Source: Macrocystis pyrifera
Lineage: Eukaryota; Sar; Phaeophyceae; Laminariales; Laminariaceae
Assembly (NCBI GenBank): GCA_031763025.1
Contig: JASSKH010000014.1
Coordinates: 9,724,563 to 9,788,562, forward strand
Reading direction: 5' to 3'
DNA: 64,000 nucleotides
Shown here: one piece after another, positions 51,601 to 63,054 of the stretch
How positions within the stretch are numbered: position 1 is the first letter of the stretch
Layout of the letters: each line of letters opens with the position of its first letter
Program-made: the position numbers and the translations under genes
Notes under the pieces: model-generated
The model's input: only the letters and a program-made list of their open reading frames with translations
Told to the model about the DNA's origin: nothing
Database searches by the model: none

Positions 51601-53518
51601 CGTCCGCATCTCACATACGCCTCACGACTAGCAGTATGCTAGAAGTATATGCGCCACAAAACCTGTTCGCTCGTGCCGGAAGAAGACGACGGGCAACAAC
51701 ATCACAACTCAGAACCAACCATCTGAACTTCCGCGAAAAAAAGTTGGGCCGGGCTGCCATTCGCTGGTACATACAAACACTATACCTCGGACGAGTAATC
51801 GATTCCCATTTCTTGATGCAGATATTTCAGGGCCTTTATCTACATATATGATATGTATGATCTGCGTGATCTAGCTTTGCTTGTCGGGTGGCAGCCGTAT
51901 AACCTGCATGATCTAGGACATGCTTCCTGGGTTGAATCTGTACTACGTTTTAATACAGCATAAAAATATCCTGCGCAGCATGTCATAACGGCAGGTTAGG
52001 ATCTAGATATAGATCGTGTTTCCTGGGTTGGATCTGTGCTGTACAGATCCTGCAAAGCAGCGTGTCATAACGGCAATATAGGATCTAGATGGCCTATCAA
52101 GTAGACAGATCGGATAGATCGTGATCTATCCGACGTGTGAAGTTTACAGTCGAACAGTAGTACAGAACAGGGCACCTACTAAGAAAAGCGAGTGCTAAGA
52201 AAAGATGAACAGAGAAATAAAAAAACTCCCGAATCTCCGGGGCGATTGCACCGAAAATGTATCAGAAGTCAGTGTGCAACACATACTTTCTCAAAATGAC
52301 GCGTTCGACATCACGGGTAGCCCTTTTTGTACCTTACAAGGAAAATATTTCTGACTGATGGGGCTTCTCAGCTGAGGAAATTCCTAAGGAGGCATGCCTT
52401 GTCGTTTGTCGTTCTATCTTTCTTTCGTTTCAGACCCAGGCAACGGAGTTTGTCATCGTCAAAACTGTACACTTTTTTTCCTGAAGCCAGCTTCTGTGTG
52501 ACTTACTAAATGACTTGCTACGATACAGGTCCACCCTAATTTTTCAGAGGCTCCCATCCTCACGCATGAACCCGAAAACTGACTTCAACAAAAACTAAAA
52601 TTGCATCCCGGTGAATAATCCCATGGCCCAAGCATTACCAAAAAGTCATATTTGGAAACAAGATTGGCATTGCGACGATCTTGGGTTAACCCCTTCAGTA
52701 CCGCAGTTCCGATTTGGGGACAAACCAGTCTAAATTCCAAGTGGTTTGTCCCCAAAACGGGACCGCGGTACCAAAAGGGTTAAACCCTTCCAAACCGCAC
52801 TCCCATATGTGGGGGACAAAGCGCTCAAATTATAAGTACTTTGCCCCCCGAACGGGACGGAAGTCTCAACAGTACCACAAAAAAGGTTAAGGAGCCCTGT
52901 CGTTCAGAATGTTTTTTTTTTTTTTTAGCTTGGAACGTGCTACCTCCATCGTAGAACGCGTCGTGTAGAGCTCCTCAAGTGAGGCGCCTGCTCCAGAAAT
53001 TTTGCAAAGGTGCACCCCCCACGTAGCGTGCGTCACATAAGCAACCCCAGGCTCCGCCAGCGCCAGTGTTCTTGTTTGTCACTCTTAGCAGGTGTCCTGC
53101 ACTGTAGCTAAATACTGCCGCGGCAACGCCCCTTCTCACCTGAAGGAAAGGGATTTCTTCCGGCGCAAGCCGTTTCAGTCTCGCCCGCAGCTCAGGCGCA
53201 GTCTCTAGACCGGATGCCGTTTCGTCCCCGAACCACACGGATACTTTCTGGCGTAATGCCTCCATCTCTTGTCGCTCGAAAGCTGCGCCGCGAAGGAGGG
53301 AACGGACAGGGGGAGAGGGCTATTTTTCTCCTTCACTGAAGTGTGTGGGCCTGTGTGTCTTGACGGGGGGGTAGATTAGATGATGGCGACGGGTCAAGGT
53401 GGGAACGACGACATCGACAACGACGCAAACAACAACCACGACAACAGCGACAACAACGGCCATGACCACGACCACAACAGCAAATAACAACACCAACGAT
53501 AGCCACAACAACCCCACC

Positions 53519-53549
<31 letters not shown>

Positions 53550-56500
53550 TCAGACCACCACCACCACCACCACCACCACCACCACCACCACATCAACATC
53601 AACAACGACCACGGTCACCTCTGACGATGCTCGGACGTAGCGCCTTGAGCTCTTGCTCAGAAAACACTCCGCGCGTGACGATGTGGCCATTCCTCTCGAA
53701 CGCCAAACGCTCTTCAACCGAAACGGTAAAATCAGCTGCTTCCAGGAAGCGCAAGTTCTCCTGTCCCTTTTCACCAACGCGAGCTCAACCCTTTTAGAGC
53801 CATACTATCGACAGAACCAATCATGACTACAAGCAATTTCCTCGGGTTACTTGTCTCTTCAGTTTTCTCCCTTTCGATGTATTCGGGTTGATGCGAGTCG
53901 TATCCAGCACAAAGGCATGGTATTGCATTGTCTACTCTCTCTGTGTCGAACTTTTGCGACCACAGAGCTTGTATCTCTCTAGTAGTAGGATGACATCAGC
54001 GCGGACACATGTGCTGAAATGTCGACGGGTAGAAATGACGGTTTACTTGTGAAGAACAGACACACGGAGTTTCTACGTTTCATCGTGGCAAAAATAAGGA
54101 ACAGCAGTATCCCTTTCGAGCTGGCTGAGAAGCTGATTCTGCGGCCGCCGACCGAGAATAATCTACAGTATATTATACCAGGTGTACTATATACTATATA
54201 CGATGCTAGAGCTGTGAGTCGGCAAGACTTATGTCACCAACTATTAGCAGTTATTAGCCGTTTCTCTGGGGTGCCGAAATTCGAGTTATGGGGTTTCCAT
54301 ACTATAAATACGACAAAGGACCGTTGAATGACGCGGCAGCTCTGCCGCCCGCAAATGGCCTTGCAGAATGGGCATAATACGGGGTGCGGAGAGAGGCAGA
54401 CTGCCCCCCACACCTTCAACAGAAGCTACAACCACGGGGAAAGGTGCTCGGCGGTTAGGTCCCACCTAATACGCTGTGTGGAACAGATGTACGCCGTAGT
54501 CGCTCGGAACGTGCACGTCGCCGGGCAAGCCCGGTTTCTAACAATACCGCCGCCTCGCCGCTCGAAGTGTCTTTTCACACTGAAAGTTGGAGGTTAGACC
54601 TCAAGGCATGTCTACTCTGCATACTGCATAGCAATGTAGCATCTTTGTGTCGAAGTTGCTTGTATCTCTCTATAATAGGATCGAGGAATCGGCACGGACA
54701 CTGGTTGTGCTGGATGTCGACGGGTAGAAACGACGGTTTCGCGTGAAAACACACACACAGGACTCTGGGAGCTTACATTTTAGAATTTCGTGACCAACTC
54801 TGCCCACAAAGTTTAGGGAGCGAAAAGCAGGATCGGTCGCGTGCAGCACAAATCCCAAGATATTTCGATAGAACCCGATGTTCCAATATTTGTGCTACAG
54901 TAAATTGGCCCTCTGATTGGATCGGCATTTCACGTCAGTCTTCAGACCGTATAACATGGTACACAGCAGGTAAACGATACGTTACGTACACAAAAGCGGC
55001 GATAATTTCGACGCACCATCTGCAGTCAGCACTCCGTCTGTTCGCCTGCACCACTGTCATCTGAAGCCAGTACTCCGCCTGCTCGCCTGCACCACTACAC
55101 GAGATACCAGTCGTACTCAATCACGAGTCCAATGCTTCTGCTGTAAGAACACACACATGAGTACTATTATTACTATGCTACGCTACGAAACAACCAGGAA
55201 TCTTGCCGGTGTGAACCGCTGTTACAACCTTGGTACGCCATTGATTTATTTGTTATCTCTGAGGTATTCTTCCACTCCCAGGGTTGCTGGAGTCAGTCAG
55301 TCTGCCCCGTGAACAGACAAGGTTGTTTGCGATGGGTGAATACGAGAACAGCAACAACCTGCATGGTCACTGCTGTTCAGTATCATGTACCGGTACAGCA
55401 CAGCACCCTTGCGCTATCAATAGCTGTACAACCACGGTAGTAGTATTAATAGCAGTAGTATATAAGCAGGAATGCTGGGACAAACTGATACCAGGTATCT
55501 GGGGAAGGATACGTTCTAAACCTGCTAACTTTCAGCATAACCAGCTCCCGTTTTTTTGGACTCGACCTATGTGCAGCTGCAACCTGCACAAAAAACTGTG
55601 CAGGGTGCGGGTCTCATTGGTCAAGGCGGGTCTTTCGGCCGCCCCCAGCGTTTTTTTTTGGAAAAATGCCAACAAAATACGCGGCGGAGTCGCCTGACTG
55701 CCCCTGCCGACCTCGAGCCCCCCAAAGCGTTCGGGTCAGGGTTCGGGTTCGGGTTAGGGTCAGGCCTGGGGTCGGGTTGGTCTGGGTCCACGTGCAAGGC
55801 TGAAATTGACGACACAGGCCCTGCACAAAGTTTTGCGCAGGAAGCAGCTGCACATAGCGCACGCCGTTTTTTTTGTTTTTCTTGGGAAATATTAGCTCGC
55901 CTTTCTTAGCATTCGTTCGTTCGTTCGTTTGTGTTGTGTGTTCTTCACACTAAACCGTTCTTTTTACCCGTCGAGATCCAGCACAACCACAGCAGTAGTA
56001 GTGTCCGTGCCGATTCTATTAATAGAGAGATCACAAGTTCTGTGGTCACAAAACTACGCCACAGATACTACATTATTACGTACCAGGTATGCAGTGAGTA
56101 AGCACAGCAGTAGACATTTTGCTCACCATCAATAGTTGTCCCGTACTCTTATGAACAATAGTAATGATTGATGTGCATAAACATCATGAACCAGGTGGTC
56201 GTGGTGTGCGGGTGTAGGGCAGGTGCACCCGATACCATTTGTTTCCTCCCTGCTAGAATTCGGAGGCTGTCGTGTGCGGCTACGGAGTAGTCAGACCATC
56301 ATGATAAATACCAAAGATCAAAGGTAGTCTTAACACTCATGCGATGCGATAACGCGAGAAAACTAGAACAACCGGCAGAGGTTTCCGAGAAATTTACTCA
56401 GTCTAGGGAGCTGCAGTCTTTACGTATTGATATTAATATAAATAGTAGTTCCAGCGACAGGCGAACGCGTTTTGTCTTCGTAACTTGCGCCATGGTTTTG

Positions 56501-57944
56501 GAGAGTTGGGAAACAAAATTCGCATGGTTGTGTTTGTTCTTCATGGCAATACGGAAACACTGAGGGCTGTTTTTTTTTTCGTTTCGAGGTGCAAGTCTAC
56601 TTTTTTCTGGGATTTTTCGGAAACCGCCGCGACCTGGCCTAAGGCAAGAAAAAAAAAAGAGCCCAACCCTCACTTTTGGCAATTTTTTTCATGAAGAACA
56701 CAACCAAGCCAAAATTTGTTTTCCAATCATCGAAAACCATCATGGCGCAAAAAATGTTTGTTTGTGTGTAAAAAAAGTATTTCCGACACGATGTGTCGTA
56801 GGAAATTGAGCAATTAGGTCAATAGCAGGCCCAAAATCAACCAAACACAGGCCTAGGGAAGCCTAATTCGTAAATTGACGTGTTTTTTTCTCGCTGAACC
56901 ACATCGAATGTCAACCAAGACCAGCAATACTTACAATAATAGTGTGACAGCAGTGTGCTGGTGCGGTGATGTCACGAGCCGAGCAATAAAAAACGTTGTT
57001 GTCGAATTCCTTCCCTAAAAAAAAGAAAACAAATCCTGATCTGCGTCTACTAGAGTTCTGAAAACTCTGTATTTCTATTTCCCCCCGCCTGCTCAAGTAA
57101 AATCAAATGTTCAAACAGTTGCCTCCCTCCATCTCACGACGTGTACCACAGCTCCGATTTACAAAAATGCTTCACCGATGCGCCCCCCTAGTTGATGCGG
57201 CCATGTCGACATGTTTAGTCTCGAGTATTCCAACTTTCTCATTGTTTGAGGTCTGAAGGTGAAACGCTATGCATCATCTCATCATCTCGCTGGAACCAGC
57301 TCGTACAAGGAATATAATACCAGAGAACTTGTATTTGGTTCACGAGGAATCAGCGTGGACGCCATACGTGCTGGAAGTCGATGGGCAGAAATACCAATCC
57401 TGCTGTAAACGGTTGCATGTGAAGAACACACACACCTGGCGTCATCATAGGCTCCAACACCCAGTTAGCACACACCATCACACCAACCCACCCACCACCC
57501 ACCACCCACAGCCACAGCCAACCACATCATGTCACGACAATCACCACACTATTAATAATATCATACTGCGCGCACCTCACGGTCGCAAGCGTTCACCTGG
57601 CCGCCATCGTCGTCCCCTTGCCCCACCGGGGTTGGCGTGGCACCATCAGCACTTCTCCTTCGTTGACCTCTTCGGGCGTCGGGTGATGATGATGATGACC
57701 ATGGCGACGAAGTCGCGGAGCCTGCAATGTTGAATCCCAGCCCAGCAACCAGTTCTTCCGCTTTCGCGCTGTCGACTCTGCCTCGGAGGCGTGTCGGCCG
57801 ACGTACTGGTACATTACTACCACCACCTCCGCTATGGTTGTGGCTGTCGTGTTCGTTGCCGATACGCGTGGTAATAGTACCCATGTTCCCGATTGCGATG
57901 TTATAGAGTGAAGGTCTCGGAGCTCTTGAGGGTCTCGTCGTCAT
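44439..57944 (-). CDS. phytanoyl-CoA dioxygenase (PhyH)-like oxygenase, 8 exons
   Basis: Fe(II)/2-oxoglutarate-dependent oxygenase of the PhyH family; the substrate cannot be read from sequence. Exons in transcript order: 57597-57944, 53619-53760, 53140-53267, 49268-49365, 48771-48947, 48341-48441, 45563-45689, 44439-44571. All seven junctions are phase-consistent with no stop; the product is about 417 residues with a TGA at 44439-44441. The first ~116 residues are Ser/Gly/Arg-rich and not conserved (a targeting or disordered tail). The core then starts FERNGHIVTRGVFSEQELKA, typical of PhyH. The metal site is WHSDLN (HxD) in exon 5, with the distal His probably in GWTLHSS and the 2OG-binding Arg in DEPRTAFAVSYL, both exon 7. 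Start chosen: first Met (57944) of the terminal open frame. Exon 4 is assigned by phase and position more than by similarity. Confidence 0.88.
45930..46650. repeat. roughly 75-bp degenerate tandem repeat
   Basis: Units of GGGTTAA.AG.GTCTCTT.CTTT...AGGGCCAAT.AATGGGCAG.GGTGG, in the intron between PhyH-like exons 6 and 7, with one distant unit at 46570-46640. Confidence 0.75.
48100..48215 (-). repeat. tRNA-like (SINE candidate) sequence
   Basis: On the minus strand it has an A-box-like TGGCTTGGTAGGTGG and a B-box-like GAGTTCGAGTCTC with a five-pair T stem. The acceptor and anticodon stems do not pair, so it is not a working tRNA. It may be a decayed tRNA-derived element. Confidence 0.3.
48341..49365 (-). 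CDS. PhyH-like exons 4-6, iron-binding HxD
   Basis: Exon 4 (49268-49365) encodes TLVDDRGESTVSSGRVLMQA and SRAALGIAGAAG. Exon 5 (48771-48947) encodes VKLYQDSTFCKRPGDGP then TRWHSDLNMAPLD with the HxD iron ligands, and AWIPLEPV. Exon 6 (48341-48441) encodes HRDFALNHWLDAKLQEDLSG. Phases 2, 2 and 1 match. Confidence 0.87.
48586..48690. repeat. (CCGAA)n pentanucleotide repeat
   Basis: CCGAACCGAACCGAACC array inside the intron between PhyH-like exons 5 and 6. Confidence 0.95.
49590..51118 (-). mobile_element. cluster of four poly(C)-tailed element copies
   Basis: Copies at about 49590-49755 (truncated), 49758-50310 (full; tail is the G run 49759-49775), 50311-50818 (full) and 50820-51118. All are on the minus strand, the sense of the PhyH gene, in its intron 3. 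Best place in the window to derive a consensus. Confidence 0.85.
51185..51415. repeat. tandem duplication with CGGGACAAG arms
   Basis: GTCTAGCTCTGACCCGTCAA ... GGACAAGGGTGCCGTCAACCGACATA occurs twice (from about 51189 and about 51301). Related to palindrome family 2. Confidence 0.8.
51835..52145 (-). mobile_element. GATC-rich foldback element
   Basis: GATCTAGCTTTGCTTGTCGGGTGG ... TTCCTGGGTTG.ATCTGTAC ... CATAACGGCA ... GATCTATCCGACGTGTGAAG, with an internal duplication. Confidence 0.72.
52692..52889. mobile_element. two adjacent palindromic family 2 elements
   Basis: First: ACCCCTTCAGTACCGCAGTTC ... GGGGACAAA ... TTTGTCCCC ... GGTACCAAAAGGGTTAA. Second, to 52889: AACCCTTCCAAACCGCACTC ... 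GGGGGACAAAG ... CTTTGCCCCCC ... AAAAGGTTAA. Other copies or fragments at 27918-27975, 40812-40854, 41084-41136, 45778-45830 and 61893-61975. Confidence 0.8.
53140..53760 (-). CDS. PhyH-like exons 2-3, N-terminal part of the fold
   Basis: Exon 2 (53619-53760) encodes FERNGHIVTRGVFSEQELKA and LRPSIVR. Exon 3 (53140-53267) encodes EMEALRQKVSVWFGDE ... LAPEEIPFLQ. They join in phase 1 through a Glu codon. The PFLQ end is the usual position before the helical segment carried by exon 4. Confidence 0.88.
53395..53600. repeat. (ACAACGAC)n and (CCA)n microsatellite
   Basis: In the short intron between PhyH-like exons 2 and 3. Val-rich minus frames here are artefacts. Confidence 0.92.
53935..57445. 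repeat. GTCGACGGGTAGAAA interspersed repeat, four copies
   Basis: PhyH-like intron 1 contains copies at about 53935-54075, 54640-54775, 55900-56060 (reverse) and 57320-57445 with TTGTATCTCTCTA.TA.TAGGAT and GT(C/G)GA(C/T)GGG.AGAAA.  Family unknown. The rest of this 3.8-kb intron shows no recognisable gene. Confidence 0.6.
57597..57944 (-). CDS. PhyH-like exon 1, non-conserved N-terminus
   Basis: Starts MTTRPSRAPRPS and ends DDDGGQ at a GTGAAC donor, phase 0 into exon 2 (ENLRFLEAADF). The open frame continues upstream beyond 57944, so a start or an acceptor further 5' is possible. Assignment rests on phase and strand only. Confidence 0.5.
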
Positions 57945-58542
57945 CGTGAGACCGGGTCGTGACCCGTGTCGACAGCAGTCCTTGCTGCCGTTGGGACCGG
58001 AAAAAGTGCCATAAAAAAAAATCCCACCCCTACCGCATCGTTGGCTGGAGCGCGAACCCTGCCCGTCTGATGACGAGCGTGATAGAGAACAAGCAAAGTT
58101 GTCAGCCGTACCGATAATCATACACCATACATACCTGGTACATGATGAGTGGCTTTTACCCCAGCACAAAATTAACACTAAAAGGATGGCGTATATTATA
58201 GAAAATGGGACAGGGTTGGGGTTAGGCGTAGTGATGGGTGGCTTCACTATTACTATTTATACCCATACGATGACCATCCATCCTGCAAACGGTATTACGC
58301 CCGAACGTACTTGTTTTGACTTTATCAGCAGGCAGGGCTGCATTCCTGTTACGGGAGAAAACCCTTGGAGTTAAAGGCAGAGCTGCAGCAGTAGTAGGTA
58401 GGCGTACGTACGTACAGCAGTGGACTGACTATTGTACCTGTACCCTCGGCCTGCTGCTCCTGCCGACTGCTGACCTCACGACCTGACCACTACAAGCATC
58501 AAACAGGGAAATCCCTCGGGACTCGGGATATCATACTACTAA

Positions 58543-58600
<58 letters not shown>

Positions 58601-59643
58601 TCATGGTGTGCTTACGAAATGGTGGTGGAGAAACTTGTGTTGTGGAGGGACTTGTAGCCCGCCGCAGCCGCAGGCGAAATGGGCTGCCATGCACAGCAGC
58701 AGCAGCGGCAGAAGCAGCAGCGGCGGCAGCAGCGGCGGCAGCAGCGGCAGCAGCGGCGGCAGCTCTTTTATTAATGTATGAAATACGTCAGCTGTGAGTT
58801 GGAGTTTATACTCAATAGCTGCAACAGCAGTGTGATGAGTAGTATTACTAGTATTATTGTACCGATTGCGTCGTTTTCGCAAGTTGCAAGCGCTACGGGT
58901 ATGGCCTACTCACGACCGCGCACCTTATGCCGAGAGGTGTCAACAATGAATCACAATAAACGTAAATCTTTCTTCGTCGTAGAAGAAATATGGTGGTTCT
59001 TGACCTACACACATGCACTACAAGGTGTGCATGTACGCTAAATCTCTGCCGCCGTAGTTGTGCCTGCTGTACCAGCTCGATGTACCGGTACCTGGTACCG
59101 GTACCCTGATGCCTGCTAAATCGGTCTCGTGCACTATGGACAGATATATGCCAAACGTAACCCGCATCAAGGAAGGTCTGACCTGTGACTGGACACACAT
59201 ACTCAGCACTCGCCAGCAGAGCACTTGCGGTAGCGAACGCAAGGGCCACCATAATCTACAAAACAACTGCTGTCGAGAGGCTAGCCTTGTCTCCTGATGT
59301 TTTCTACGTACCCTCCGTCATGATGTCAATGGGATATAATTTCATCGGGAGTTCATCGTGTATAATGTTGAATATGACACTTGGAGGGGGATAGGGGTTG
59401 CGCCGGTCGGAATAATTTAGCCAATAAGAAATTACCAGGGATGGGGGAAGGAGATGGCAGGGCAGAAGGCAAGCGGAACGGCCGTGCCTTCTTGGGGTGG
59501 GACAGAGAGTAGGAAGTGAAATGCCGCTGGGGTGAATGACCGACGTCGGACTGCCTGAGAGTCTGGAAAAGCTCGGTGACGGACCCAGCAGCTCGTCGTA
59601 GAAAAAAAAAGCGAGAACATAGCCCGGCCAGCGAGGAGGGCCG
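57945..59643. other. intergenic region right of the PhyH-like gene
   Basis: No conserved coding sequence seen. It contains (CTG)n at about 58540-58598 and an imperfect (GCAGCGGCA)n at about 58690-58765. If the exon at 59644 is real this is a head-to-head promoter interval. Confidence 0.45.
58540..58598. repeat. (CTG)n trinucleotide repeat, about 19 units
   Basis: Uninterrupted CTG/CAG array, followed about 90 bp later by an interrupted CAGCAGCGG array of opposite phase. Confidence 0.95.
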
Positions 59644-59846
59644 ATGGAAAGGAGAGATGATCACTTCGCCCAACACTCACCGGCGGTAGCTTGGATGCAA
59701 CTGACAGACGCGCCGGGTCGGTTAGCGATGGGGCGGAGCGCACACCGCCGCTCACACAGCGCCCCCCAGCAGCCTGAAGCGCTGTCGAGCCCACCTCCTC
59801 CTGCTCCCCTTCCTCAAAACACTCAGAGGCGAGGAGCCTCGTCGGG
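59644..59846 (+). CDS. possible first exon of an unidentified plus-strand gene
   Basis: ATG at 59644 opens 67 codons rich in Arg, Ser and Pro, ending at a strong donor (GGG|GTAAGTTG, GT at 59847). The sequence is locally GC-rich, as in the true exons. It matches no family I recognise, and downstream exons were not securely found. A minus-strand frame over the same DNA (59432-59794) is also open, so strand is uncertain. Confidence 0.3.
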
Positions 59847-60777
59847 GTAAGTTGTCTTTTGAGGTGCCTGTCCTGGTTGATGCGTTTTGGTTTCCGTCTG
59901 CTGTCTACACATATCCTATCGAAATAGAGTGGGTATAGCAGTACGTATCAATATTGTAAAATAGTACCAGGTAGCGAGTTGCAGGCGTGCCGACAGCCGA
60001 CACCGGCATGTACGGAGCTCGGGGGGCGATGGCTACGCCCCTTGCGAGTCGAGGTAGCCTCACCATCCCCGTCTTCACCCACCCGATGTCGCAGCTCGTC
60101 TTCTTTTTTCCCCCTGTCTCGCAGACGCGCCCATAGGTCACAGCTCGTGTCTATACGAATGAAGCTTGTTTCTGTGTTGTCCAAATATACAAAAAATAGA
60201 CAGGTACCGGAATATACGTGAAATACCGAAATACCCGTATAAACCAGTACAGCAGCAGCAGGAGCGTCCTATGTTTCTCGTACCGCCAGAGGCGTACGAG
60301 TACCAGGATTAAGTCGTTCTATGATACGCGTACGTCGAACCTCAAGAGGACAGAAGGTAGTCGCAGATTCACGGCGACGAGGGAGAGAGCGAGCTGACTC
60401 TGAGCTTGGGCCTCACCAGGCCGGGTGTTTTTTTTGCTCATGCATGCATGCTTGTTCCACTGCCGGCGCATGGTAGCAGCTGCGTTGCTTGTCTGGACAG
60501 CAAGCAGTCTCAGTTTTTTTTTTTAGCTCATGATGGGACGGACCGTTGTTGATGCCATCCATGCCTTTCGGCTTTGACTTTCAACGTACCAAAATAAATA
60601 TTGGTGTCTGTTTTGTGTTGCTTCTATTATAGTATCCTTTTTCACGAAAATTTCCACGTACGAAATTCCCTACTCTACATATCATATCAACAGATTGAGA
60701 TTGATGTGGGAAGAGGGAAGAGGGAAGAGGGTACATACATAAGAGGGCACGAGTGGGGTATACCCGAACTTGCTCGA

Positions 60778-60893
60778 ATATCAGGGAACTATAGTAAATA
60801 GGACCAAATATTGTTAGTAAAAATAGCTAATTATGTACCTGGTAGGTTTTGTGCGTGTACCGTAGGTCCTATTCACTATGGTCCCCGGTATTA
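60778..60893. mobile_element. palindromic MITE family 1, reverse, diverged
   Basis: AATATCAGGGAACTATAGTA ... CACTATGGTCCCCGGTATTA. Confidence 0.75.
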
Positions 60894-61045
60894 GTTTGTG
60901 TCACAAGTTTCGGCTGTGTTGAACTGGTATGTATTAACATTTTAATAGTCTTTTCTTCTGCTCATACTCCGGCCGTACATTTAGACAAACGAGCAACCAA
61001 ACACGACGAGCACACATCTCGGCAAACATATACCAGAAAATGTTC

Positions 61046-61152
61046 ATTACGGGGGACCATCGTAAACAGGACCACATGTTGTCATTAAAAATATGGAAAT
61101 ATATAGGTTTTATCTGTACCGTAGGTCCTTTTAACTGTGGTCCCCCCGTAAT
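61046..61152. mobile_element. palindromic MITE family 1, reverse
   Basis: ATTACGGGGGACCATCGTAA ... AACTGTGGTCCCCCCGTAAT. Confidence 0.82.
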
Positions 61153-61340
61153 GAAACGTTTTTACATCGATTTTTTTCTTCCCAGATTAGGATATAGCCC
61201 CCGACACCCCCCCCCCCCCCATGTCCTTACACCCTTCTTGATACTGAAGACAGCAGTTTGTCGGCCCAAGCCTGCGTGTTTGTTGTTGGAACAAGTTTAA
61301 ACAGGACACTATAGAGCCCTCTGGTAGTTTTCACGTTTTA

Positions 61341-61455
61341 TTATTGCAAAGGTCATAGTTAACAGGACCTATGGCATACATGAAAACCTATATGCTTAAG
61401 GTATTTTTACCAACAACATTTGGTCCTGTTTACTATGTATGGTCCCCCGTAATAA
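61341..61455. mobile_element. palindromic MITE family 1, left arm decayed
   Basis: TTATTGCAAAGGTCATAGTT ... GGTCCCCCGTAATA. Confidence 0.75.
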
Positions 61456-61892
61456 TAGCTTTGTACAAACACGCTGGTGCTCTTGTGCTCGTATTTTGTA
61501 CGGGCAGGCTTGTATTCCGATATGATATCAACACTTGTACCATGAAAGGGCACCCATTCGTAGGTCGTAGGCCTACATGAGCAATACGTCAGAAGTCAGG
61601 AGACATGGCAAGAAAGGCGGAACGCGCTGCTAAGGCTGTAGGGCCGAGTGTTCCACATCAAAAACCTAGTAGTTTGGTGTCGGTCAAGGCATGCCAACCC
61701 AAAGTTAAAGTTGCTGCCTGTCAAGGGGTGAAAGTGGTGTCTACTAATAAATCTTTGATCACTAATGGCTGGTATGGAGATCCCCGATGAGCCAGCCTTT
61801 GGGCCACAACGGCGTATTGCAACATATCATATATCTCATGATATATCTCAACTGCAACAGTTCCGCAGCAATGGCTCCCGCAGCCCGCATTT

Positions 61893-62118
61893 TAGAACTG
61901 CAGTCCCTTTTTGGAGACAAGCCATTCGAACCATGAGTATTTTGTCCCCTACAAGGGACCGCAGTCCTAAAACGGTTCAAAATGACAATCCCGAATTCAA
62001 ATCACGATACTAGTACGGGGGGGCATAGTAAATAGGACCAAATATTGTGGGTAAAAATATGTAAATATATAGGTTTTTATGTATACCGTAGGTCCTAATA
62101 ACTATGGACCCCCGAAAC
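61893..62118. mobile_element. family 2 palindrome followed by MITE family 1
   Basis: 61893-61975 carries TTTTAGAACTGCAGTCCC ... GACCGCAGTCCTAAAACGG. A reverse family 1 copy follows at 62011-62118. Confidence 0.78.
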
Positions 62119-62580
62119 AGTGAGTATATACCTGGTATATATAATAGTCCACACGACCTCGTACGTTCGTTTTTTTTTCCTTCTTTTTTTTTTCTGTTTC
62201 TGGACGGGTTTCCGCGGTCCCCATGTATCGGCAACATTCCATGCCAACAGGCGAGCCAAGAAACATGTAAAAATGATACGCACCGTTACAATATACAAAC
62301 AGCTTAAAAATAAACAGTAAAACAAGCTCTCAGTTGTTTTTATTCGCTCTCCCGCTTTTAGTTGCGTGTTTTTTAGGGTCCGACTTTTGGTCCAGTTTTT
62401 TTAAGTTGAAATTTCGAACCCCTTTGTTGCCTTCATCTGCTTTCTTCGTGAATCTGGAAGCATATGTGTTCGTATATAGCGGTTGAATGTTGGTCCTCAA
62501 CTCGCTTGCTTATATAAGGTATCGTTTTCGAGGACAACAACTTGGAGTTAGTGTGGGATAACTTTTACAGCAGGTTTAAC

Positions 62581-62732
62581 AAGAACACCCTACGAGTACG
62601 ACCTACTACTCATATTAATATTTATATTGATAAAAAAAATTATCGTATCATATACCAAGAACACCCTACGAGCACGACCTACTACTCATATTAATATTTA
62701 TATTGATAAAAAAATTATCGTATCATATACCA
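62581..62732. repeat. 76-bp perfect-like tandem duplication
   Basis: AAGAACACCCTACGAG.ACGAC ... AAAATTATCGTATCATATACC occurs twice in direct orientation. Confidence 0.95.
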
Positions 62733-63054
62733 GGTACCCGGTACCTGGTATATTCCTATAAAAATCATCACCACGTTTCAAGGTACGAATGAAGTCCTAC
62801 CAGGTATTTCTGTACGTATCGTAAAAACAAAAAGTATTTTATATTTCCAAGTGCGATGTTATAAATGTTGTATATCAAATATTTTGATCCCGAAGTGTAG
62901 TCGCGTGGTTGCATTTTGACCCCTAATAATGTGGTGTCGTTGTTGTAGACTACGCTGTACCAGATATATCCTATACTACTTACCTACCAGCATCGTGCTT
63001 TTTCTTTCCTTCTTTCTTTTTCTGTTTCCCTCCTCCCCCTATTCCCCCTTCACG

